From Stachybotrys elegans (lineage: Eukaryota; Ascomycota; Sordariomycetes; Hypocreales; Stachybotryaceae), in NCBI GenBank assembly GCA_020746835.1, contig JAGPNK010000007.1:930001-994000 (forward strand): a stretch of 64,000 nt of DNA, read 5' to 3'. Positions 55,281-64,000 of this stretch are shown here, in pieces; position 1 is the stretch's first letter; each line of letters opens with the position of its first letter. The notes beneath the pieces are model-generated. The model saw nothing but the letters and a program-made list of their open reading frames with translations, did not search any database and was not told the origin of the DNA. A program made the position numbers and the translations under genes.

Positions 55281-56448
55281 GGCATTTCCTTTTTGCTTCC
55301 TTCATTTGGCTTTTTGATGTGGTGGATGCTCTGCGAAGGTCTATCGATTTTGCACGCCTAGCTCGTTTGGTGGGGTGTTGAGATTTCTTCAAGGGCTTTT
55401 TTCTAGCTCTTGGCTTTTTTCCCCTTCAGTATCATGGATTATGGTTGTCTGGATTTGGGCCAGATGATTTGGGTTCATCACATGGACGGTCGTCCGGCTG
55501 GCAAAATAGAGTTCTCCTGTATCCCTAGGTGGTCAGACTTGACAGAGCACAAGCGTTGTCTACGCCGTCTAAAGACTGAGCATCTTCTCAAATTATGCTT
55601 CTCCAGAAACACACCCTTTGTGCGACTGGCATGCACTTCAAGACATCCCGGATGAAATCCTTGAGTAAAGATACTTAATCCCTCCTCTTCTTCTCGACTT
55701 TCGATATAAGTCAATATGGACTTTTCCCCAACGCTCGTATCTCTGCGCAACCGCAATGCAAGCGTGATTGTATGCAGCTTCGGTGCTAGCCAGAATATTG
55801 GTATGTAAGTCTCAGTAGCGAGAAAGGCTGTTCTGGTCCCATAGCCGTCCCAACCACTGATCCAATAAAAGCCTGAGCTGTGCGAGTCTCTAGGCTACAG
55901 GGGGTTAGAGGCAGATGATCTCATTCAAGATCTGAATAAGAAGATGAATTATTTGTTGGTAATTTCCTTCTTCTCCATATGTCTTTGATAAGCCCAGTTC
56001 TCCGTTATAGACAACGCCCTAAAAATGAATCGATTGGTTTGAGTTGGTAGGACGCGGGAACTAATAAAGGACGAAGGATTGTCAAAACAAACTATGTAAA
56101 TGAGGATGCCTTGGAGCTTTCTCGCAAAATCTACAGAATAATACATGACATGCCTTATCCCACGATTGAAGAGAGTGGAATTCGATAAGGGTGTCAGTCA
56201 CAAGGGAATATGAAGAAGGAGCAACAGAAACCACCGACAGAAGATGAATTCAGTTCAGCCTTTATCGCTGATTTCGAGTTTTATGAGCACTTTCCAAGCC
56301 ACGAGATTTTGCAGTAGGAAAACAACATCGAGGCCACCAAGTTGCCTGTCTAGGGTAGCCGACTGGCCGACGGCGGCATCTTGAGTTGAGGCTCATAAGT
56401 TAGCTAGTGAAGTCGACGATCCAATCACTATTAGTCATGGTGGCGTTA

Positions 56449-56520
56449 AGCAATTTGGCGCAGTGGAAGCGCGCCGGGCTCATAACCCGGAGGTCCTAGG
56501 ATCGAAACCTAGAATTGCTA
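56449..56520 (+). tRNA. tRNA-Met(CAT), elongator, copy 3
   Basis: 72 nt, sequence identical to copy 1, no intron. The first T-run downstream is T4 at 56544-56547. Confidence 0.95.
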
Positions 56521-57365
56521 TGTGACTTGTAGAGTTCCTTACCTTTTGTTGGGTGCTCGTCTCTTTCATTTTTTTTGTAGTAGTTTACGAGCAGGGGAAT
56601 AAGATAGGAAAGCCTGACACTCGTATTGGGCTGCGCCAAGTCAACTGCTCCAGTTCGTTGGTTATTGTTGCCAATGGTCAGTTCTGTCCAACATCCTATG
56701 TTAACGTTGTTGAGAAAGCCTTCCAAAACCCGATTCCTATTGGGAAATTGGGTAAATGTTGCAATACCCGTAATTCCAATATAGTAGCATGACATAAGAG
56801 GTGTCTCATTTCTCTACAACAGATGAATCTAACCCTCTCACTGTCATTGTCACGTATGTGACCCAGAATAGGACGATATTCACCAGACACATGGAAGCTA
56901 GAAGAGGGTTCCAGATGACAGCGGAGAGGGAGACTAGCTGAGGTAGCCTGTTGGCTGCTCTGTAAACTCATCACATGCCAAGGAAGTCCCAAGTGAGGAG
57001 TTAAGAGTGCATCCGGACCAACATGCATATTCTCACAACCATGGAGGGGGCCGTATTGGGTTGCATGCATGGATATTACATGTACCAGGAAGCACGTAGC
57101 AACCATGGTAAGCAACAGGGGTGCAGTGGATGTTGGTCGCATAAATGCTCCAGACCAGTGCAGCAATCATACCACTGGAACGTTGCACGCCCTGAACTAG
57201 CTTGCAATTCCGAGCGAAAGGTACCTGCTCCTCGTTGAACCCAGCTTATTTAACAAATCCGGTGCGCGCGTCTAGGACGATTCTCAGCACCACTGCATTG
57301 CATCCAGCTTCTGCTTCTGATCCGCTCTTGAATTGTAGCCCGTGAACCGGCCTTCTATCATCAAA

Positions 57366-58922
57366 ATGTGCAATACTCTTGATGCTCAAACTCTACAGAC
57401 CCTGAAGTCAATCCTCAGCAATGACTCTATTTTGTACGAGGGCACGGAGGAGTACGAAGCAGCGAACAGCTCATATTTCAGCGCGTTCGCCAACGAGGTC
57501 AAACCTGCACTCATTCTGAAGCCTCAAACGACTGAGCAGGTCCAGCAGTTGATAAGAGCGCTTCGACAGCACCCCGATTCAGGAGACTGCGGCATCGCCA
57601 TCAGGGGTGGTGGCCACAACCCCTCTGGACGCGCTGCCAATGTCCAGGGTGGGATTACAGTTGACATGAGAGACTTCAAGGGGGTCTCACTTAACCAGGA
57701 TAAAAGCATTGTCTCGATTCGTGCCGGTGAAACGTGGTCATCGGTGTACCAGGAACTGGAAAAGTTCAATATCACGACTACAGGCGCTCGCGCTAGCCGT
57801 GTTGGTGTAACGGGATTCATTCTTGGTGGTATGCTCTGACATCCTCTTTCTAGTTTTCTTTTCCATGCTGATATTTATCAGGCGGACTGTCAATATTCTC
57901 TACACAAACGGGATTCGCGTGTGATTCCGTTACAGAGTTCGAGATAGTCATGCCATCCGGGGATATTATCTATGCCAACTCTGAGCAGCATACCGAACTC
58001 TGGACCGCTCTCAAGGGTGGACTGAACAACTTCGGCATCGTTACTTCCTTCAAAATGAAGACATTCGAGTCCAAGGATATCTGGGGAGGGGTTACATTCT
58101 ACCTGCCCACCGCATTTCCCGATCTCATGCAACGAGCCTGCGATTTTGTCTTTCAGGATATGGACCCGAATACTCACGTAATGTGTAGTGCGGGCTATGG
58201 CTACGGTCACCAAGGTGCTACTTGTGTGATGTACCACACTCTGGGCGATAGCGGTTCACCTTCGCTTCAGCCCTTTATTACTCTAGAGCCACAGATTAAA
58301 GACATGTCAACCATGCGGGTGTCTACGCATTCTTCGTTCAGTGATGAGCTCTCAAACTTCTCACAGAATGGAGTGCGGTGAGTAAGGCACCAGGCACTGA
58401 GCAAGTGATATATATTGACCATTTTGCAGGCAGTTTTGGGCCTCTATCACTATCAAACCAGATATTGCGCTCATGAAGACTTTCTACGAAATGTGGCAGC
58501 AAGCTCTTGATGCTATTCAAGATGCAAGCGGCCTCACCTTCACGCTTGGCTTCCATGCTTTAACCAAGACCCTTCTCTCAAACTCCAAGGCTGCTGGCGG
58601 CAATGCCATGAACATTCCGGCAGAAGATGGGCCGCTCTTCATTGTCCTCATCAATCCCACATGGTCCATGCCCTCGGACGACCAGCGCATCCTGGCCAGA
58701 GTCCACGAGCTGGTAGACGAGTTAAAGCGTACCGCAAGTGCTGAAGGTCTTCTGCACCGCTACATCTTCACCAACTACGCTCGCGAGGGTGATGAAGTCA
58801 TCCATGGCTATGGGGAAGAGAGCACATCAAAGCTGCGCGAGATAACCAAAAGATATGACCCTGAAGGGTGGTGGCAGAGACAAGTTTCTGGCGCCTTTAA
58901 GCTGCCAAGTGAGGGTATCTAG
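57366..58922 (+). CDS. FAD-linked oxidase (FAD_binding_4/BBE type)
   Basis: Exons 57366-57828, 57882-58377 and 58430-58922; introns of 53 and 52 nt; 483 aa. The FAD-binding region has ALILKPQTTEQVQQLIRAL, then IAIRGGGHNPSGRAANV with His84, the residue that carries the covalent flavin in this group, and GARASRVGVTGFILGGGLS joined across the splice. The C-terminal BBE-like part has HRYIFTNYAREGDEVIHGYG and TKRYDPEGWW. There is no signal peptide, so it is probably intracellular, as in 6-hydroxynicotine-oxidase-like fungal enzymes. Such enzymes often serve secondary metabolism. A GTG-start frame from 57342 was rejected in favour of ATG 57366. Confidence 0.88.
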
Positions 58923-60060
58923 GCCACTCTGTTCATACCGTTTATTACCACTGATGCTACATCACTTGATAGGTGGAAATTGGATGCCCGTATATCACAC
59001 TAGCTGAGTCTCGTCGGCATGATGGCTTTCATAGAAGTTCATGATTATTCCATGCTTGCTTCACCAACCTAAATCGATCTCGAATGTAAAGTGATACTGA
59101 AGAATAAATATTGCAGCCTGATAGATGATGAGGCGCCATAGCTATGTGCCAATATGGCTATTTTACTAGATAGTCTTTGTGGCTATGCCTATGGTAAGAT
59201 GGCATTGTGAGAAGTACAGGCCGAACGAGTAAAATGTGCAGTGACGACACCTGTATTGGTTCGACAAGAGTGAAATAGCGATGTAGTTCGTGGTCATGTA
59301 ATAGCAGTGAAAGAGAGGTCCTCGATTGTCATACTGGATAAATTGGACGTAATTGTGGCGGGACGAGGAGCACTGTACGAAAGTCCCTTCCCTCTAAGCC
59401 AAAGGAGGCAGCCAAGACGGTGGGTACATTGGATGACTGTTGGTGATAATCGAAGGACTTCGAACATCATGGACCGTCGAATGTATGGACCGGTTACATT
59501 GCGGGGGACGTGGCTGTTGTTGCTACCGATACCATGGAACCCTTGCTCTACATCCCCACCTCGTTGTACGACCGTAATCCACACATCTAACCTACTTACG
59601 GATACAACATCGCAGAACCAACACCACAACTAACATCACAAGCAATCGAGCTTGGAGACACACACTCTGCCGATATTGGGTGACCTTTAACCAACTGCAT
59701 ATGCCCAGGCTTATCATCGTACGAGAGATGCAGACGACCCGACTGGGTACGTAATGCGCTGTTCCTATACGAGATGACGCGTGGCTTGCAGGAGGGCAAT
59801 GCCGGAGGCGGAGGATATCAAATTGCCCGTTCCAACTGCCGACAGCCGAGTCCCCAGAGAGGGTGGTTGGCCTGCAAACGAATTACATCGCCTGCAAACG
59901 AATTACATCGCCTTCAATATACCGTAGTCATTCTTCTACCAGCTTACACTCCACTTGTGACCTATTTCAACGTGCGAGCGGCTACTTTGAGCCATCTTCC
60001 ACACCCCCAGTATCCCAGACTATTACGAACCATCTGTCATTACATTTGCCTAGCTTCACC
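58923..60060. other. intergenic region upstream of the SDR
   Basis: About 1.1 kb. A 20-bp perfect tandem duplication is at 59871-59910. No gene was recognised. Confidence 0.5.
59871..59910 (+). repeat. 20-bp perfect tandem duplication in the SDR promoter
   Basis: CCTGCAAACGAATTACATCG occurs twice in tandem, about 150 bp upstream of the SDR ATG. It could be a duplicated regulator site or a recent slippage event. Confidence 0.8.
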
Positions 60061-61023
60061 ATGCCAAGCTCTCAGTTTGTCCTCATTACCGGTTGCAGTG
60101 ATGGAGGCACTGGTTCTGCAATGGCGGTTGAGTTTCAAGAACATGGTTTCAAGGTTTTTGCCACTTCCCGCAGCCTGGCCACCATGTCGGCTCTTGAGAA
60201 TAAGCCCGGCATCACACTGCTACAGCTTGATGTCACCAATAAAGCAAGCATCACGGCTGCCGCTGATGTGGTCAGGCGAGAGACTGACGGAGCCCTTTCA
60301 TATCTCGTCAACTGCGCCGCTCGGAACCATTTCATGCCGCTGCTGGACGAAGACATCGATGAAGCCAAAGCCCTTTTTGAAACCAACGTTTGGGGCCAGC
60401 TGGCTATTACTCAAACCTTCTCACCCCTCCTGATCAAAGCCAAGGGTACTATTGTTTTCATCACCTCGCTTTCTGGCTACCTAAACGTGCCATATCAAGG
60501 TATGCCCCTTAACCACTACGAAGAACGAATACGAGCCAAGTGAATGTTAACCTGAGTCCTTAACAGGTACTTTTGCGGCCTCCAAAAGGTCTACAGAAAT
60601 CATGGCAGAGACTTTGCGCCTAGAGTTGGCGCCATTTCAGGTCAAGGTGCTTTCCATTGTGACTGGTGCTCTCAAGACCAACGGCCAGACGCACTTCAAC
60701 GACTGGGCACTACCGACAGACTCACGGTATCTCCCAGTGGAGTCTACCATTCATAACAGGGCCCGAGGACAGGAAGGCGCGCCAAGAATGGATGCGCGAG
60801 ACTATTCCCGCCGGGTGGTTGCAACAATCATTGGAGGGGCCACCGGGAAGTTCTGGTACGGTGCCAGCGCAGGCGCAGTTAAATTTGGCACCTCATATCT
60901 GCCGACGTGGCTCATGGTAGGCGGCCTAGCTCTAAGTCAACTTTCAGCCTGCTCACACTACAATAGGATAAAGGCGTGCAGATTAACACGGGGTTGGACT
61001 TGTTGGCTCAGCAGCAGCAGTGA
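60061..61023 (+). CDS. short-chain dehydrogenase/reductase with catalytic Tyr replaced by Phe
   Basis: Exons 60061-60499, 60567-60916 and 60967-61023; phases fit and give 281 aa. The cofactor motif is VLITGCSDGGTGSA, the NxAG position is VNCAARN, and the active-site Ser is in FITSLSGYLN. The usual YxxxK is GTFAASKRS: Phe149 stands where Tyr is expected, with Lys153 in place. The C-terminal part (ETLRLELAPFQVKVLSIVTG) resembles fungal AYR1-like reductases. The final splice gives MDKGVQINTGLDLLAQQQQ; reading through that intron would give an unrelated tail ending at 61186. The Phe makes normal SDR chemistry doubtful. Confidence 0.85.
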
Positions 61024-61526
61024 GATGTTGGTGTTGGTTGAACATGATGATTCGCCCACTGCTGCATACTGCACTTCTTACAATACTAGTCCCCAATCTA
61101 GTATTGATTGCTGCTGGTGGTGGGATGCGAATGGTTACATGTATGCCTGCTTACGCGTGTGTTGGCAGGCAAAGCATGATGCATAGATGCAAGGGGTTGT
61201 CACAGTCCACTGACATTTTAGGCACAGGTGGGAGCACTGCCAAGTAAAAAAATGAGTCGTACTGCATAAGGCGGTCCATTGTCTTGCATATGCTTATGCC
61301 GCTCTGCTTGACCTTTTGTCGAGCAAGGATTATCCGAGGAGGGCCTCAATGTCAAAGGCTTACTGGCTACTTTATTCCCCTGTTCATGAGACGACAACGC
61401 ACCTTCTTTAATGGTCTAGTCACTCTTATTGAGAACTGATTAGTGATGGTGATTCAAGCAGAAAGCATGTGCATATTGAACCCATCTACTGTATCCGCAT
61501 TTCCTTAACTCTCTTAGAACGCCATT

Positions 61527-61646
61527 ATCTAATGGCTTGTCTGTTGATCTGATATCGTTTTATCGTCGGGGGGGGGGGGGCTCCTCGAAGTCGTTGGCCT
61601 GTATCCCATTGGGGCACACGAACGGGAAATCCCACATCTAATGGCT
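61527..61646. repeat. dispersed short repeat, copy 3, truncated, with 11-bp flanking direct repeats
   Basis: The body at 61538-61635 (98 bp) matches the right part of copy 2, from TTGATCTGATATCG to ...GGGAAATCCCAC. It is bounded by ATCTAATGGCT at 61527-61537 and 61636-61646. It contains a G12 run where copies 1 and 2 have a shorter G tract within CAGAGGGGGCC, so it is decayed. Confidence 0.8.
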
Positions 61647-62871
61647 CGTCAACACATGCCCCAAGTCTAAGCAGTGGACACCACCCAGAATGGCTTTTGA
61701 GGTTATGTATCTGGTTTGGGTCTGGGCAAAGCCTCGCTACTGTTGGTCGACGCATGACTCTGACTCCATGTTCCTGTACTAATATGCCACGAATATTGAT
61801 TGACCTTTGTCGTTCATCATATTTGTGACCATCCCGAATACACTGCTCCACTTCACAACGATGTCTAAGGCTCTGCTGGTGACCAGCTTCTCAGTCCAGG
61901 GGAAGGTCTTCCGCTCATGGATAACTTCTTGAAAGAGTGTTGGCGCTGGACCCCAGTCGAGCCTGGTCAGTTAATCTCGGTTACTTCCTGCATCCCCATC
62001 TTCGTCCATCTTTCTTGTAACAAATACTAAGTTTCCGATAGTCATGGCGCCGCGCTGTGCACTGGCGGACTCTACCTTCTCCAGAGCAACTCGGGTACAT
62101 CGAGGTGAATGGGTGGGCATTCCTGTCCCCGATGTTTCGTGATGCTTCAAGGTACACCCGGCCCGATATTTTTAACTGCTTCCAGTCCGTGGAGCCAGTG
62201 TCATTGTCCTAAATGAATCGATTCAGCCAGAAGGGCTATACAAACTCACGGACGTTTCGGATTCATGGCATGTTTGGGCACAGGCAAGTTGGTTATCATC
62301 ACCTAGATGAAATTGGCTCCCGCAGCTGTAGTGGTAGGAAAGAGTGTCAGGAGAATCGTTTTGAAGAGCATATTGGGTGGAAAGTAAAAGCAGCCAATAG
62401 CACTAAGTACAGTGAAGAGGAGATGGTCTTTGCAGTGGGCCGTGCGGGCTTTTATCGACTGCAGTGCGCCACAGCTGAAGATTATTGATTTGAGATGGTG
62501 ACAATACTGTGATCAAGGTTAGCGCCTCGATTTATTTTCCGATCTGGCCGCTGAAACGGCTCACAGCCCCAGGGATTCTCAGCTCATCACACAAAGGGGC
62601 TAATGGATTCCTGCCCTACCACGTTCTCAAGCGAGTTATACAGCTTGCTTGTGGCGTTGCGAATGTCCAATAGCTCAAGCCCCTATAACCAGAAGGGGTA
62701 ACGCACTACTTAAGCGATTCCATGAAGTGAGCTGGAGAACATGGTCTTGGGATTATAGGTGAACTAATGAAATGGAAGGCTACGTAGACTACTCGCTTCC
62801 TTCTTTCATTCAGGTCTCGATAGTTAGCCAGCTGCGTTAAGCACGGTGAATTGGAGATTGGAAATCATAAG

Positions 62872-62879
62872 TATATATA
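62872..62879 (+). promoter_or_regulatory. TATA-like element
   Basis: TATATATA, 55 bp upstream of the glycosyltransferase ATG. Confidence 0.45.
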
Positions 62880-62933
62880 CACTTGGCAGAAATGAAGTAA
62901 TTATGAATACCAAACCAAGAAGCCCACCCCAAC

Positions 62934-64000
62934 ATGCCTTCATCATTGCCATCCTCAACCTCTGACGGCATAGATAGTGGCATCAACGCTGCAAAACTAG
63001 AAGCAGCCAACCGCTATGTCCGCTGGAACCTATTGTTTCTGGTAATAATCTTCGCCTTTCTCCTATTCCCACTATGGATGCCTTTTATTCCCTATGTCAA
63101 CCAAGCAACAAATATCGTTATCATAATCATAATCGGCCTTTTCCAACTTATCTGGCTGATAGCCACCGTTTGCGCCATTCGTCGAACACTAGCCATTAAC
63201 AGTCGAAACAAGCTCAAGACCACAAAAGCCCAAGATGTCGAATCGGCTGACGCCACGGCCGACGACTACTCAACCATCCGTCACATAGTTGCCATGACCT
63301 TGTACAAGGAACCCATGAGCGTGCTGCAAACCACTTTGGACTCTCTCGTGCAGCAAAAAGATGCCAAATCCCGCCTCTCCGTCATTATTGGCATGGAATG
63401 CCGCACACCTGACAAGGAGGCCAAACGCGATCAAGTCTACGCAAAGTACGAGAGCAAATTCCTCCGCCTCATCGTCACCTTCCACCCTTCGGGCGTTCCT
63501 GGCGAAATCAGCGGCAAGTGCTCCAACATGAACTACGCCTGTCGCCAAGGCCTCCAGATCCTCCGTCAAGACGTCGACTACAACTATGAGAAGTACGAAC
63601 ACATCTTTACCAACTGCGACTGCGACGCTGTTTTCGATCCCGAGTACATGCTGGAGCTGGAATCCGAGTACTCCAAGCTAGATTTCGCCGACCGCCACTC
63701 CTCCATCTGGCAATCCATCATCATCTACAAGCGCGATTCTATGCCATTCTTTGTCGACATTACCGGCGTTTTGCGCACCTTTTTCTTCATGGGTGTTTTG
63801 ATTCCCTGGAATATCAACCCCATGTCTCACTACTCGCTCAGCGTCAAGTTGTTGGAGGAGGGCGCGTTTACCCACCCGGCGTATCAGATGGAGGACATCA
63901 TTGCCTTAATTCGCTACACCATTATCACACGACGAGAGATCCGCATCCGGCCGTTGAACCTCATTACCATCAATGGTCCGACTTCTGGCCTCAACTACGC
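62934..64000 (+). CDS. family-2 glycosyltransferase, 3' end beyond the window
   Basis: The frame is open from ATG 62934 to the right edge (355 codons seen). Two N-terminal membrane helices (WNLLFLVIIFAFLLFPLWM and IVIIIIIGLFQLIWLIATV) are followed by a cytosolic domain. That domain includes STIRHIVAMTLYKEPMSVLQ, ISGKCSNMNYACRQGL and FTNCDCDAVFDPEYM, in which the DCDA string is the DxD metal site of GT2 enzymes. Then come TGVLRTFFFMGVLIPWNI and YQMEDIIALIRYTI. The arrangement is that of a processive or membrane GT2 related to chitin synthase-like and hyaluronan synthase-like enzymes, but no class is fixed, and the catalytic QxxRW end is not in view. Confidence 0.82.
   Translation, partial: MPSSLPSSTSDGIDSGINAAKLEAANRYVRWNLLFLVIIFAFLLFPLWMPFIPYVNQATNIVIIIIIGLFQLIWLIATVCAIRRTLAINSRNKLKTTKAQDVESADATADDYSTIRHIVAMTLYKEPMSVLQTTLDSLVQQKDAKSRLSVIIGMECRTPDKEAKRDQVYAKYESKFLRLIVTFHPSGVPGEISGKCSNMNYACRQGLQILRQDVDYNYEKYEHIFTNCDCDAVFDPEYMLELESEYSKLDFADRHSSIWQSIIIYKRDSMPFFVDITGVLRTFFFMGVLIPWNINPMSHYSLSVKLLEEGAFTHPAYQMEDIIALIRYTIITRREIRIRPLNLITINGPTSGLNY

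Larger units (their letters stand above)
54613..57365. other. intergenic region with the tRNA-Met cluster
   Basis: About 2.75 kb between the FAM32A-like gene and the FAD oxidase. It contains three tRNA-Met genes (listed separately); between them only short open frames were seen. Confidence 0.6.
61024..62933. other. intergenic region with repeat copy 3
   Basis: About 1.9 kb. It holds repeat copy 3 and only short open frames; the 91-codon plus-strand frame at 62213-62488 lacks coding signs. A TATATATA element lies at 62872-62879. Confidence 0.5.

Noticed and set aside
57342..57365. Longer N-terminus of the FAD oxidase
   Set aside because: It begins with GTG; the first ATG at 57366 matches the usual start position.
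60917..61186. Read-through extension of the SDR
   Set aside because: A GTAGGC donor and AATAG acceptor remove it and give an ending that fits the family.
62213..62488. 91-codon plus-strand open frame
   Set aside because: No signal, domain or splice context; the flanks are repeat-rich and AT-rich.
1..64000. CRISPR arrays, rRNA genes, bacterial insertion sequences
   Set aside because: No regularly spaced repeats, rRNA-like segments or transposase frames were found.

Overview
The window is chromosomal DNA of a filamentous ascomycete (Pezizomycotina), most likely a sordariomycete and perhaps Hypocreales. The main evidence is short spliceosomal introns (mostly 49-85 nt) with GTRNGT donors, CTAAC-type branch sites and YAG acceptors, GC-rich third codon positions, and family members typical of these fungi. 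No bacterial operons, CRISPR arrays or viral genes were seen. The genus cannot be fixed from the sequence alone.

Layout. 0-12 kb (all minus strand): a DMT-family membrane transporter cut by the window edge, a PBP2-fold (Ca3427-like) protein, a small CxxC/acidic protein, an MFS transporter, a 699-aa disordered protein, and the CAF-1 large subunit. 12-19 kb: a Ser-rich 338-aa protein, then 5.8 kb without a recognisable gene, ending at an SPX-EXS (SYG1/XPR1) phosphate transporter. 22-31 kb: vacuolar aminopeptidase I, a membrane-anchored beta-propeller lectin, an isochorismatase-like hydrolase and a Yvc1-type TRP channel. 31-46.8 kb: a secreted DUF7907-like protein, NAD-formate dehydrogenase, an LAT-type amino-acid permease, a Myb/SANT-like protein, the cardiolipin-pathway phosphatase GEP4 divergent from ORC2, and dolichol kinase with an apparent frameshift. 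46.8-52 kb: a second gene-poor stretch with a possible gene remnant. 52-54.6 kb: a mucin-like surface protein and a FAM32A homologue. 54.9-56.5 kb: three elongator tRNA-Met genes. 57-64 kb: an FAD-linked oxidase, an SDR and a truncated family-2 glycosyltransferase.

Most genes are independent housekeeping units (chromatin assembly, replication origin recognition, protein glycosylation, cardiolipin, phosphate and amino-acid transport). CAF-1 has a plausible MBF/E2F-type promoter and the phosphate transporter has PHO-type CACGTG sites. The oxidase/SDR pair at 57-61 kb could be a small accessory metabolic pair, but nothing proves it.

The most unusual observations are a tRNA-Met gene interrupted between positions 33 and 34 by a 51-nt insertion with all the hallmarks of a spliceosomal intron; a short dispersed repeat in three copies, two of them bounded by different direct repeats and sharing exactly the same right end; an SDR whose catalytic Tyr is Phe; and a one-base frame break in the essential dolichol kinase.
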